Assembly: GCF_002835995.1 (NCBI RefSeq)
Contig: NZ_PJBZ01000040.1
Span: forward strand, 62,001 to 126,000
DNA from: Psychromonas sp. Urea-02u-13
GTDB lineage: Bacteria > Pseudomonadota > Gammaproteobacteria > Enterobacterales > Psychromonadaceae
Length of the DNA stretch: 64,000 nt
Direction: 5' to 3'
The notes beneath the pieces are model-generated. The model worked only from the letters and a program-made list of their open reading frames with translations, did no database searches and was not told the origin of the DNA. Shown piece by piece: positions 8,434-16,776 of this stretch (its first letter is position 1; each line of letters begins with the position of its first letter). The position numbers were made by a program, and so were the translations under genes.

Positions 8434-9081
8434 CTATTTTTTTAACGGCAAAGCATAAGGTCCATTAGGTAAAGATGTAGCTGCATCGATATGAAAAACT
8501 TGCTGATTGGCTGCATTTGTTAAAGGCATATAATCAGGAGCCGCTCGATTTATTGCTGACGTAATCAACATACTAATCAGATCAACAAGCGCATTGCCTG
8601 ACGAACCACTATCTGGCGTATAAGCCATGGCTTTCGTTGCCTTCCAAATTGTTTCACCCTCTTTATTTCTAAATTCATAAGAAAAGTTAATATTCGTTGT
8701 ACTAGACAAAACTAAATACGTGGTGTCCCAAGTATTAATCGTAACGTAAAGCACAACATCAGCACCAAACATATCCGCTAGCTGATTAGTTGGTAGGTTT
8801 TGGATTTGATATGGTTCATAAAGTCCTTCATATTCAAGAACAGTTTTTACCGTATAAGACGGGAATACGTAGTACCCTTTCTCTGCCAATAACACTGGCA
8901 ATGAACTATATACAGCTAAAGGGGCTTGCACATCTACGCTGTGATTAACAACAGGCAGTACGAGTATAGATGTAGGGCTATGCTCTGTAAATCTCATGTC
9001 TTTAGCGATAGGCTTAGTTGTTTGACAAGCGCTCAGCACGAATGGAATAATAAATATTAGTGTTAGCTTAAAAAATCTCAT
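8434..9081 (-). CDS. DUF799 / GNA1162-like lipoprotein
   Basis: The 215-residue protein begins with a lipoprotein signal ending FVLSAC, with the lipidated Cys at 19, so it is predicted to be membrane-anchored and periplasm-facing. The body matches the DUF799 (GNA1162) family, with text such as SILVLPVVNHS near residue 40, LAEKGYYVFP near 88 and MFGADVVLYVTINTW near 125. The family has a nucleoside-hydrolase/TolB-N-like alpha/beta fold related to CsgG-type domains, and its biochemical role is unknown. It is the last gene of a four-lipoprotein operon. Its ATG overlaps the stop of the upstream DUF4810 gene by one base (TAATG), which predicts translational coupling. Confidence 0.85.
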   Translation of the reverse strand: MRFFKLTLIFIIPFVLSACQTTKPIAKDMRFTEHSPTSILVLPVVNHSVDVQAPLAVYSSLPVLLAEKGYYVFPSYTVKTVLEYEGLYEPYQIQNLPTNQLADMFGADVVLYVTINTWDTTYLVLSSTTNINFSYEFRNKEGETIWKATKAMAYTPDSGSSGNALVDLISMLITSAINRAAPDYMPLTNAANQQVFHIDAATSLPNGPYALPLKK

Positions 9082-9449
9082 TATTTATCTTCCTTTGGTA
9101 ATTGAAGCTTAAGATTATCCACAAGCGCTTGCATTAAAAATTTACTCTCAGACCAAGCGTTTGATTCCTTATTGTAAAACTCTATCGCTTTAGGTATATC
9201 GCCTGTCTGCAAAGCAAAAGTACCAACTTCAGCATAAAGCCCTGGTGCGGGCTTTTTGTCACTTTTCTCAATTTCTTTTAGATGCGCCTCTAGAATGGCT
9301 GGAAACTCAGCCGCACCAACAGGATCATAATAATATTCATACAAATCACTCTGATATCCACCCCAGCTATAAAGTGAATTTTTTGTTGTCTGACAACCAG
9401 ACAACAAAAAAGGTAATGTGAGGATAAAAATAATCATTATTTTTTTCAT
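9081..9449 (-). CDS. DUF4810 lipoprotein
   Basis: The 122-residue protein has a signal ending FLLSGC (lipidated Cys 19), then SLYSWGGYQSDLYEYYYDP, the recognisable N-terminal motif of DUF4810 proteins. The remainder is helical with a TPR-like pair (GLYAEVGTFALQTGDIPKAIEFYNKES near residues 70-96). It overlaps the preceding gene by 4 bases (ATGA) and the following gene by one base. The family is regularly found beside CsgG-like and DUF799 lipoproteins (from general knowledge), suggesting one envelope complex. Its function is unknown. Confidence 0.85.
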   Translation of the reverse strand: MKKIMIIFILTLPFLLSGCQTTKNSLYSWGGYQSDLYEYYYDPVGAAEFPAILEAHLKEIEKSDKKPAPGLYAEVGTFALQTGDIPKAIEFYNKESNAWSESKFLMQALVDNLKLQLPKEDK

Positions 9450-9766
9450 TTGATGATGATCTCCTTAGTTACGCCATCACCAAGGTATATTTTTCGAGAT
9501 GAAATTAATTCATTATTTTTATATATTTCAATAAGATGCGTTCCAGAAAGAACTCTCAATGCTTCATTTGTATCTGTGTAAGGGGCAATAGAGCCATTAT
9601 CCAAATTATCGATAGAGACAGAGTAATTTGAAACATTACTCTCACCAGTAATGCTAAATGTTAGTTGCGGTCTATTATCGACAGTCTTACTCTCTAACGT
9701 CGGCATTTGAACACACCCGGCCAGAACAAAGGCATAAAAATAAAGCATAATAAATTTAGTTTTCAT
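9446..9766 (-). CDS. Small lipoprotein in the CsgG operon, family not recognised
   Basis: The 106-residue protein has a lipoprotein signal ending FVLAGC (Cys 18). The mature part of about 88 residues is mostly beta-strand in character: QLTFSITGESNVSNYSVSID, then a Gly/His turn (LSGTHLIEIYKNNELISSRK) and a C-terminal TKEIIIK. The last half resembles a PEGA- or carboxypeptidase-regulatory-like beta sandwich, but this is only a shape impression. It overlaps the downstream DUF4810 gene by 4 bases (ATGA), and its start overlaps the CsgG stop by one base. It is therefore clearly part of the operon even though the family is unknown to me. Confidence 0.75.
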   Translation of the reverse strand: MKTKFIMLYFYAFVLAGCVQMPTLESKTVDNRPQLTFSITGESNVSNYSVSIDNLDNGSIAPYTDTNEALRVLSGTHLIEIYKNNELISSRKIYLGDGVTKEIIIK

Positions 9767-10731
9767 TATTTTTTCTCCAAAACATTAAGTTCGTTAAATT
9801 TATAATTATCAATAGAGCCACTTACGATTGATGCGACAGCACCTTCATTACTCTCGTTGTCACCAAACAACTGAAGTATTTTGATACTAGCCACTTCTTT
9901 ACCAGGAAGAGTAATCACAAACCCTGTTTGCTTAGACTTTATTTCCTTACCCTGAGTCTCAACATTAAATACCATGCCTTCTCTTATACCCTGAGATTTA
10001 CCCCCACTGATATAAATGACACCATCTTCAACCGTTAAAATATCGGTTTTCCAAGGGCGGGTTTGCATTTCTTGAGTCAGTTTATTGATTGCATCTGAAA
10101 TCGCGTTGGAGATGGCTAAATCATTAAGCGTTCCGTCATATCCTGCTTTAGATCCGAAACCAGCTACAGACTCTGATTCAGAGCTAGACTCCCCCGCACC
10201 TGATAAAGAGTAGTAAACGAGTCCTGTTTTTGTATCGACTAAACGAAGATCAACTTTTGCATGGGCAACTTGTTTTTTTGTAGAGGAAAGAAATCCACTT
10301 TCACCCTCTGTTTTTCTCCCAAATTCAGTAAGTGAACCAATTATTAATGTATCAACACCAACCAAATTTGTTTCCTCGCCTGTGAGCTTTGCTTCATCTT
10401 GAAGGCGAGCAATATCTGGTCTCTCAAAAACCATATACTGACCTGATTGAGTTAAAGACTTAGACAGCATGTCAGTCACTTGCTTGCCCAAAACATCTCC
10501 CTTAGCATCGCGAAGGAGACTTTTACCGTATGTTGTCTCATTTGTAATTCGGCCTAATGCTACTTTTCGCTTCAGTGTGGGAGCTACAACAAGTTCCAAT
10601 GCCGCTTTTTGGGCTGTAGCTTGTGCCTCTTGAGAGTGTTCGCCTTCAACACCTTTCATTTGAGGAGATTGTGTTGCGCATCCCAACATCGCCGTAGATA
10701 AAATTGAAACAGCTATTAATTTATACTTCAT
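9766..10731 (-). CDS. CsgG-family lipoprotein, first gene of a four-lipoprotein operon
   Basis: The 321-residue protein has a lipoprotein signal ending AMLGC (Cys 18). Residues about 50-215 match the CsgG/HfaB fold: VALGRITNETTYGKSLL, LSKSLTQSGQYMVFERPDI and VDTLIIGSLTEFGRK, followed by VAHAKVDLRLVDTKTG. In curli systems CsgG forms the outer-membrane secretion pore. Here a Ser/Gly-rich segment (SGAGESSSESESVAGFGSKA, around residues 180-200) sits where the pore-forming hairpins lie in CsgG, and an extra C-terminal domain of about 90 residues follows. No csgA/B/E/F-like gene is nearby. All three following genes are coupled lipoproteins, so a distinct envelope complex is more likely than curli export. 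Confidence 0.85.
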   Translation of the reverse strand: MKYKLIAVSILSTAMLGCATQSPQMKGVEGEHSQEAQATAQKAALELVVAPTLKRKVALGRITNETTYGKSLLRDAKGDVLGKQVTDMLSKSLTQSGQYMVFERPDIARLQDEAKLTGEETNLVGVDTLIIGSLTEFGRKTEGESGFLSSTKKQVAHAKVDLRLVDTKTGLVYYSLSGAGESSSESESVAGFGSKAGYDGTLNDLAISNAISDAINKLTQEMQTRPWKTDILTVEDGVIYISGGKSQGIREGMVFNVETQGKEIKSKQTGFVITLPGKEVASIKILQLFGDNESNEGAVASIVSGSIDNYKFNELNVLEKK

Positions 10732-11480
10732 GGTTATTCCTTAGTTTAAAATTATGAGAATTACTGCGTTTTTAATGTTGTTTTTTGTTAGTAAATTTTT
10801 TGTGTATAAAATGACTTTCTCTCACATAAATAACGGTTTCATTATTAAATCAAAACAAATTACTTAAAACTAATGGTTAACTAATCGATATTAACCATAA
10901 AATAGCAGATGAAAAACTTTGTTTTTTTAATGATCTTTAAGTTGTTCATGATATTACTTTGTAAAATTAAGTAGTTATCGATTAGTAGTAAAGTCTGTCG
11001 CATTGCTAGTCTTTTTCTGTAAGGACTCTTAGTGTTTTTCAATTTTTTTTATAATTAGTCTGATATAGGGGGGTCGTGAGTGAGTTGTTTTCTATCTCGA
11101 TAATATAGATACCCGTAGTTTAACCCGCGCATTTAAACACAAATGCGTGACTGTAGTCGCTACAGCATCTTTGAGTACTCTGTGTAGTTAAAATTAAGAA
11201 CTTTACCTCATTGGGTAAGTAATAAATCACATAATAAACTACAGCGTATCCTTTGTGAAGAGAGTCACGGTAAATTAATTATTTAAACTATAAAGTTTAA
11301 GAAGCAATAATTTAGAGTATTAGTGGTTAAGGTGAGCACTTTCACCACGTCCTCCCAATAATGCATGTACAATATGGTTGTAAAACCCAGTGATCTAAAG
11401 ATTTTTCTAATGAGTTTTTGGATCCTTTGAGAGTTTTCTGGCCTAGACGAATGACAGCTGAACGCTTGAGTACAACATTT
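10732..11480. other. Gene-free stretch upstream of the CsgG operon
   Basis: This stretch presumably contains the CsgG-operon promoter (reading left from 10731). It is AT-rich at 10740-10990, with imperfect palindromes such as AATGGTTAACTAATCGATATTAACC near 10870 (shown in part: GGTTAACTAATCGATATTAA). From about 11330 to 11480 the sequence has more balanced composition and ends at two consecutive hairpin terminators. No protein-coding frame with a plausible start was found. Confidence 0.4.
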
Positions 11481-11518
11481 AAAAAACCGCTATCTAAGCA
11501 ATTAAATAGCAGTTTTTT
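11481..11518. terminator. Bidirectional hairpin terminator, not next to a gene end
   Basis: AAAAAACCGCTAT and ATAGCAGTTTTTT pair nearly perfectly (one mismatch) around an AAGCAATTAA-type loop. The T-runs on both sides allow termination in either direction. The nearest minus-strand gene (the Aer-like receptor) ends at 11657 upstream of it, so it may serve that gene. Confidence 0.6.
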
Positions 11519-11526
11519 CATTTTAG

Positions 11527-11559
11527 TCCCTGTTTACTTGACCACTACAGGGGCTTTTT
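11527..11559 (+). terminator. Plus-strand intrinsic terminator without an upstream annotated gene
   Basis: CCCTGT and ACAGGG pair around a 13-base loop, followed by GCTTTTT. The T-run is on the plus strand, yet no plus-strand gene precedes it within several kilobases. It may end an unannotated small RNA, or be read by leftover transcription. Confidence 0.5.
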
Positions 11560-11656
11560 GTTCTATGGCGTATTAAAAGTACGAATTTTTAGAAAATTCA
11601 CCGAAGCCCTGATTCGATTTCACCTATCCTGCCGGATAAGTTCTCCTCATTAAGAC

Positions 11657-13258
11657 TCAACGGAACGTTGAGCTTAACGCTTCTAAAGCGACTGCATTTT
11701 CGTTAACTTTGTTACTGTTTTTATTAACGTTTTCTGCACTTTCTGTGTTTTGTTTGGAGATGCTGTCAATGGCGTAAATGTTTTGATTAATCTCATTAGC
11801 CACAATGCTTTGCTCTTCAACCGAGGTTGCTATTTGAGCGGTAATATCACTGACATTTTCAACCATCGATTTGATACTATTGACGCTTAATTTGACTTCT
11901 TGTGTCTGTTCAACACAATAATTAGCCTCATCACGGCTCGCTATCATGATGTTGCTCCAGGATAACAAGGTATTTTGCAGTGTAATAACTGACTTGCGAA
12001 TGTCTTCGGTTGCAGATTGAGTACGGCCTGCTAATGTTCTTACTTCATCGGCAACGACTGCAAAGCCTCTACCTTGTTCGCCAGCACGAGCGGCTTCGAT
12101 TGCGGCATTAAGAGCCAGTAAGTTAGTCTGATTTGCTATGCCTTCGATTTCGTCCATAATCGTCGCTATATGCTGTGCATCTTTTACTAAATCGTTAGCA
12201 CTTGACGCTGCTTTTTCTACCTCTTGTGAAAGCATTATAATTTTCATTTCACTTTTATCGATGGTGCCAATTGATAGGTTGCATTGATCGGCTATTTCAA
12301 CCACTTTATCATGGGTTTCTGTGGTGTTTTTACTGACTTCGCTTATCGTTGCACTCATTTCAGTTATCGCAGTTGCTAATTGATTTAATTGATTACCTTC
12401 TTCTCTTAAACCGTTCAATGTGTGTTCTGATGTTTGAGAGAGCAATGACGCTAAATTATTTAATACTGATCCAGAGTCACGGCTTCGGCCTAAAATAGTG
12501 CGGATTTTAGCTTTTTGTATAAGTTGAGGGTAATTGAGTAAAGCACTGAGCCCTTTGCCTGAGAATAATAAACGTGACGGGCTATCATATTTGGCTTTAA
12601 TGCTTTTAACGTATCGTGGTAACGAAAACATCTCTTCTGCAAAAATAGCGATCAGGAAAAGCAGGGTTATAAGCTGAATAAGTGCCGCTTGTAACCCGTA
12701 GTTTATATTAACCAGCGTAAGGCTTAATAGCGCAACCATAATGGCTACGATGCGTTTTAAGGTAATGTTAAGTGAAAGTTCAGAAACTGATTTTCCTTTA
12801 TTTAACGTTTGGTAAAGCTTTGTCGCTGCTATTTTTTGATCGTTTGTTGGACAAGTACGCACTGACTGATAACCGATAATAATATCGTTTTCATAAACGG
12901 GGGTAACGTAAGCGTCTACCCAATAATAATCGTTATTCTTGCTGCTGTTCTTTACCATTCCTCTCCATGAGTCTCCTCGTTTTAGCTTTTGCCATAAATC
13001 AGAAAATGCTGCTTTAGGCATATCAGGATGACGCACTATATTATGATGTTGTCCAACGAGCTCTTCGTTTGTGTAACCTGCTATTTTGCAAAAATTATCA
13101 TTTACGTATGTGATCTTCCCCTGTAAATCAGTGATAGAGATAAGCTGTTCAGATTGAGGGAAGGTGATTTCTTTACCAGAGTGCATATTTAATATCCGTA
13201 AATTGAGTTTGCTACTTAGCGCGTTGTTATTGGAAAGTGTGGGTCGAAAAAGAGACAT
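11657..13258 (-). CDS. PAS-domain methyl-accepting chemotaxis protein (Aer-like)
   Basis: This membrane-bound energy or redox taxis receptor signals to CheA/CheW. Residues about 35-140 form a PAS domain very like E. coli Aer: [40 protein letters not shown] and [20 protein letters not shown]. These contain the residues that form the FAD pocket in Aer. Two hydrophobic segments follow around residues 170-210. The rest is a chemoreceptor signalling domain with the hairpin-tip text [20 protein letters not shown] near residue 395. No CheR/B-binding C-terminal pentapeptide is visible. The ATG at 13258 is used here. An ATG about 25 codons further in (MHSGKEITF, preceded by ACGGA) is an equally good start by comparison with Aer. 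Confidence 0.88.
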   Translation of the reverse strand: MSLFRPTLSNNNALSSKLNLRILNMHSGKEITFPQSEQLISITDLQGKITYVNDNFCKIAGYTNEELVGQHHNIVRHPDMPKAAFSDLWQKLKRGDSWRGMVKNSSKNNDYYWVDAYVTPVYENDIIIGYQSVRTCPTNDQKIAATKLYQTLNKGKSVSELSLNITLKRIVAIMVALLSLTLVNINYGLQAALIQLITLLFLIAIFAEEMFSLPRYVKSIKAKYDSPSRLLFSGKGLSALLNYPQLIQKAKIRTILGRSRDSGSVLNNLASLLSQTSEHTLNGLREEGNQLNQLATAITEMSATISEVSKNTTETHDKVVEIADQCNLSIGTIDKSEMKIIMLSQEVEKAASSANDLVKDAQHIATIMDEIEGIANQTNLLALNAAIEAARAGEQGRGFAVVADEVRTLAGRTQSATEDIRKSVITLQNTLLSWSNIMIASRDEANYCVEQTQEVKLSVNSIKSMVENVSDITAQIATSVEEQSIVANEINQNIYAIDSISKQNTESAENVNKNSNKVNENAVALEALSSTFR

Positions 13259-13459
13259 CAACGCGAGTGTTTATATTTTTGACACCATTAATAATTAACA
13301 ATGAATAAATATTACACTTTGCATGATGGTAGAGATCTGAATCGTCCTAGCTGATTGATATTGCGAATAATAAAATGCAATTTTGAAAAAACAGAAACCA
13401 CACTCTAGACAGTGAAAAGCAAAAATAGTATTACAGTATAAAAAGGTGGCGTATTGTCT

Positions 13460-13510
13460 TTGCTTTAATGGTTGTTCGTCAAGTCTAATTAGCAGAGGTT
13501 TTATCTCTTG
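13460..13510. repeat. Fragment of repeat B
   Basis: TGGTTGTTCGTCAAGTCTAA followed by TTAGCAGAGGTTTT matches the start of repeat B at 4905-4965 and 7320-7350 (GTCGTCAAGCTTAATTGGCAG). It is a truncated copy between the Aer-like receptor and the AraC-type gene; the frame here (13295-13543, minus) looks non-coding. Confidence 0.5.
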
Positions 13511-13532
13511 TTGGTCTTTTATTTGAGATAAA

Positions 13533-14321
13533 TTAAGCTTCACGGCCTTTCATATATTGTTTTGGGGGACGTCCAAGCGTTTTCTTAAAAAAGGTAATAA
13601 ACGCGCTGACTGATTCATAACCCAAATGATCTGCGATTCGTTGTACTGAGTTACCTGATGCAAGTTTTTGTAGTGCGACCACGATATGCAGTTGTCCGCG
13701 CCATTTTCCAAAGGTTAAGCCAATTTCTTGTTTAACTAGCCGTGCCAAGGTTCGTTCACTCATGGCAAAGAGTGAAGCCCATTCACCGACTGTGCGTCTA
13801 TCTGATGGTGTGGCGAGTAACCCTAAAGCGATCGCATTGAGTCTTGGCTCTACGGGAATAGGAAAATCAAAGTGCTCCGTCGGCATGGTGGTTAATTGTT
13901 CTATTAATACATCCGCGAGTCGTGCTGTTTGGCTGGTGGGTAAATAATGCTGATCTTGCTGGGTGAGGTGAACGATTAACTCTCTTAGTAAGGGAGAGAT
14001 AGAAATAGTACAACTCTTATTGGGCATACTGACAACATCGGGGTCGATAAAAAGCATACACACATTGGCATCCGCCGATATTTTATTGCTATGGGGAACT
14101 TGGCTGGGGATCCATACTGCGAAATGTTGGGGAACCATCCAAATAGCATCGGATATTTTACATTTTACAAACCCTGTCACGGGCATCACTAGCTGGCATT
14201 TTCGGTGGTGGTGAAAGGGTGTTTCAGCTTCTTTTTCACCGCCTGTCAGTTGCAAAGCCACCACTTTCTGAGGGTATTCATCGGAGTCGAATGCGGGAAA
14301 GTAAGGGGGAAGAGATAGCAT
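13533..14321 (-). CDS. nimR: AraC-family regulator, NimR-like
   Basis: The 262-residue transcription factor has an N-terminal cupin-like sensory half (about residues 1-120, with FHHHRKCQLVMPVTG and WMVPQHFAVWIPSQVPH). Two helix-turn-helix motifs lie at the C-terminus (VGEWASLFAMSERTLARLVK near 178 and SVQRIADHLGYESVSAFITF near 224, ending PPKQYMKGREA). It is divergent from an MFS gene of the CynX/NimT type with a 70-100 base spacer. This is the same arrangement as E. coli nimR-nimT (yeaM-yeaN), where NimR represses the transporter gene. The symbol is given by resemblance and context; the inducer is unknown. Confidence 0.8.
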   Translation of the reverse strand: MLSLPPYFPAFDSDEYPQKVVALQLTGGEKEAETPFHHHRKCQLVMPVTGFVKCKISDAIWMVPQHFAVWIPSQVPHSNKISADANVCMLFIDPDVVSMPNKSCTISISPLLRELIVHLTQQDQHYLPTSQTARLADVLIEQLTTMPTEHFDFPIPVEPRLNAIALGLLATPSDRRTVGEWASLFAMSERTLARLVKQEIGLTFGKWRGQLHIVVALQKLASGNSVQRIADHLGYESVSAFITFFKKTLGRPPKQYMKGREA

Positions 14322-14397
14322 GAAATGACCGTTTATAGATATATATTGTCAATATAGCCCAATACGGTAAGTGAAATAAAGGCTAACCTAGTGTTTT
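14322..14397. promoter_or_regulatory. Divergent nimR/nimT-like promoter region
   Basis: The 76-base spacer is AT-rich, with ATATATTGTCAATATAG near 14339 (an imperfect palindrome centred on TTGTCAA). It must contain both divergent promoters and probably the AraC-type operator. The exact site cannot be set from one sequence. Confidence 0.45.
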
Positions 14398-14418
14398 GTG
14401 AATAATCGGACACATTAT

Positions 14419-15672
14419 ATGGCTGAGCAACCTTTATCTTTAACACCTTCAATATCTTCCAATGCCTCAAAAGCATTCTCCCTGTTAACTGTTGTGGGGG
14501 TTTTACTGATATCACTGAATTTACGTAGTCCTATTACGGGGCTAGGTCCTTTATTGGATGTGATTCGCGAACAGTTACATTTATCGTCGATGCAAGCCGG
14601 TATGTTAACCACTTTACCCTTATTAGCGTTTGCTTTTTTCTCTCCTATTGCCGCTATTTTAGGGCGTAAACGTGGCCTTGAACAATCTTTGATGTTGGCG
14701 TTAGTATTAATACTGATGGGTATTATTATACGATCGCTGGGCTCTGCTAGTTGGTTATTTATCGGTACTGCGATTATTGGTGCAGGTATTGCCATCGCGA
14801 ATGTTTTACTGCCCAGTTTATTGAAACGTGACTTTCCCACTAAGGTCACAACGATCACCGCCGTGTATGTACTTATGATGGGTGTTGGTTCCACGTTGAG
14901 TGCGAGTTTCGCTATTCCGGTGATGAACATGGCCAGTGAATTATCGATTACGTTCATTCCTAATTGGGCATTCTCTTTAGCAGGCATTGTTGCCTTTCCT
15001 GTGATTGCGATACTATTTTGGTTACCACAATTAAAAAAACACAGTGCTCCAACGGCCGAGATGGCGGAAGTTGATAACCATAGTTACCTTTGGCGTTCAG
15101 CGAGTGCTTGGCATATTACGATTTTCTTAGCGCTCAACTCACTGTTGATGTACATCTTTGTCAGTTGGTTACCGGTTATTTTGATCGATTATGGTTATAG
15201 CCATCAAGAAGCAGGATTTATCCACGGTATGCTTCAACTAGCAACGGCTATGCCTGCTCTTATTTTGATCCCCTTAATGGCTAAAATTCACGATAAACGT
15301 GCATTAACGGTATCGATGTCCTTATTGGCATTTATTGGTATCGCTGGATTGATCGCCCAACCTTCGCTGGCCATTGTTTGGGTATTGTTCTTTGGTGTGG
15401 GTGTGGGGGGAGGTTTTATTCTTGCACTGGCATTGATTAGTTTACGTACACAAAGTGCACATCAAGCGGCTGCACTATCTGGTATGGCACAATGTTGTGG
15501 TTATCTGCTGGCTGCATCGGGACCTATTGCGATAGGCGCATTGCACGAATCGGTAGGAAATTGGCTATTACCCTTGAGTATTTGTGCTGCTATCAGTGTG
15601 CTGTGGAGCTTTTTTGCTTTCTTAGCCACAAAACAGAGTCCTATTCTTCCTCCTGTGCAGAGCAAAAAGTAA
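14419..15672 (+). CDS. nimT: MFS transporter, CynX/NimT family
   Basis: This predicted 12-helix inner-membrane exporter belongs to the cyanate/nitroimidazole branch of the major facilitator superfamily. The N-terminal helix contains ISLNLRSPITGLGPLLDVIR, the signature of the CynX/NimT group, followed by the MFS loop AAILGRKRGLEQ. The protein is about 417 residues. NimT in E. coli confers resistance to 2-nitroimidazole; the substrate here is not known. I favour the ATG at 14419 (CGGA 10 bases upstream). A GTG seven codons earlier (14398) is possible but lacks a well-spaced ribosome-binding site. It is divergent from the AraC-type gene. Confidence 0.82.
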   Translation: MAEQPLSLTPSISSNASKAFSLLTVVGVLLISLNLRSPITGLGPLLDVIREQLHLSSMQAGMLTTLPLLAFAFFSPIAAILGRKRGLEQSLMLALVLILMGIIIRSLGSASWLFIGTAIIGAGIAIANVLLPSLLKRDFPTKVTTITAVYVLMMGVGSTLSASFAIPVMNMASELSITFIPNWAFSLAGIVAFPVIAILFWLPQLKKHSAPTAEMAEVDNHSYLWRSASAWHITIFLALNSLLMYIFVSWLPVILIDYGYSHQEAGFIHGMLQLATAMPALILIPLMAKIHDKRALTVSMSLLAFIGIAGLIAQPSLAIVWVLFFGVGVGGGFILALALISLRTQSAHQAAALSGMAQCCGYLLAASGPIAIGALHESVGNWLLPLSICAAISVLWSFFAFLATKQSPILPPVQSKK

Positions 15673-16139
15673 AAGAATATGTAGAACGAAAATGGGGAAC
15701 ACCTGTTTTTTGACTGCATTTAATAGCAACGTTTAAAATAATCTAAGTCATAAATTTAGCATTATTTTATACGTTAATTTTGCTTTCTTATTTTTACGCA
15801 TGAGTGTGGCGCTTATTGCGTATTTAGTTCGTATATTCAACCTTTTATTGGTTAAAATTAATCTCGTTTATGTTATTTTACCGTTGTATTTTATTGAAAA
15901 TTCGCACCGGAAAATTCACACCGGAAAATAAGCGCTCGAATTGTCTGTCGGTAATACAGTAACGGGGCTGCTTAGTTGCTTGCTTTTAAAGTAAGTGACA
16001 AGCCAGCTTATAAGCCCATTTATAAGCTAAGTTAAACTGCCCCTTTAACGTATTAGATTCACCGTTGCATCAGTTTTTACTGCCTTACCTCCATCGTTAC
16101 TTTTTCTGGTGGAGATTAATTTATATAATTTGGATAAAC
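15673..16139. other. Intergenic region before the ankyrin-like gene
   Basis: No credible gene is present. A short direct repeat, AAAATTC(G/A)CACCGGAAAA, occurs twice at about 15896-15930. Around 15990-16035 there are imperfect repeats of AAGC(C)AGCTTATAAGCCCAT, able to form a weak stem. The region must contain the promoter of the downstream ankyrin-like gene. Confidence 0.4.
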
Positions 16140-16736
16140 ATGACACTACTTAGTACCTCTTACGTCACGCTGCTAGATGCATGTAAAAATGGCGACCCAA
16201 TTGATGTGAAAATATTGATTGGCAGTGGCTATAATGCAGACAACGCAGTGGCTTTAGAGTGGTTATGTAAGCGAGGGTTTCATGAAAGTGTTGAGTTATT
16301 ACTTAAAAATGGCTGCGATGCGGATAATGCCTACGCGTTACTGGAATCATGTGAACGTAATGAGCATCAATGTGTTTCTTTATTGATTACTCACGGATGT
16401 AATGTGAAGAATGAAGTCGCGTTATTAGTCGCATGCGCTGAAGGTCACTTAGCCTGTGCTGAGCTACTGATTAAAAATGGCTGTGAAGCAAATAGCTCGA
16501 TAGCGTTAAATGCTGCATGTGGCAATGGGCATTTAAGCTGTGCTAAATTGTTAATCAGTAATGGCTGTAAGACCAACTATAATGGGGCGCTAAAGTGGGC
16601 GATTCATAATGGTGCGATGAATTGTGCCAATTTTCTAATTTCTGAGAAAGGGGATTTAACCCTGACTCAATTAACAGCAATCAAAGCCGACAGAGCCAGC
16701 CGACAATCCAGCAAAACACTTGCTCCGACTTATTAA
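16140..16736 (+). CDS. Compact ankyrin-like repeat protein (28-residue repeats)
   Basis: The 198-residue cytoplasmic protein has no signal peptide when the ATG at 16140 is used; an upstream TTG at 16065 would add an unlikely 25-residue aromatic extension. From about residue 35 it is built of five or so units of exactly 28 residues: xVALxxACxxGHxxCAELLIKNGCxANx. The helix-turn-helix core (A-C-x-x-G-H-L-x-C-A-x-L-L-I) is ankyrin-like. Standard ankyrin repeats are 33 residues with a TPLH motif, which is missing here. Each unit carries two conserved Cys (in the second helix and in NGC). Binding partner and function are unknown. Confidence 0.75.
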   Translation: MTLLSTSYVTLLDACKNGDPIDVKILIGSGYNADNAVALEWLCKRGFHESVELLLKNGCDADNAYALLESCERNEHQCVSLLITHGCNVKNEVALLVACAEGHLACAELLIKNGCEANSSIALNAACGNGHLSCAKLLISNGCKTNYNGALKWAIHNGAMNCANFLISEKGDLTLTQLTAIKADRASRQSSKTLAPTY

Positions 16737-16776
16737 TAAATCGCGCCTGCCATGCAGTGTTATGGAATCAATTGTT

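Noticed and set aside
11431-11574. Plus-strand frame FLDPLRVFWPRRMTAERLST over the double terminator
   Set aside because: The frame runs straight through two hairpin terminators and lacks a start with a ribosome-binding site.
13295-13543. 82-codon minus-strand frame between the Aer-like receptor and the AraC-type gene
   Set aside because: It overlaps a fragment of repeat B and the AraC gene end, and its translation has no signal of a real protein.
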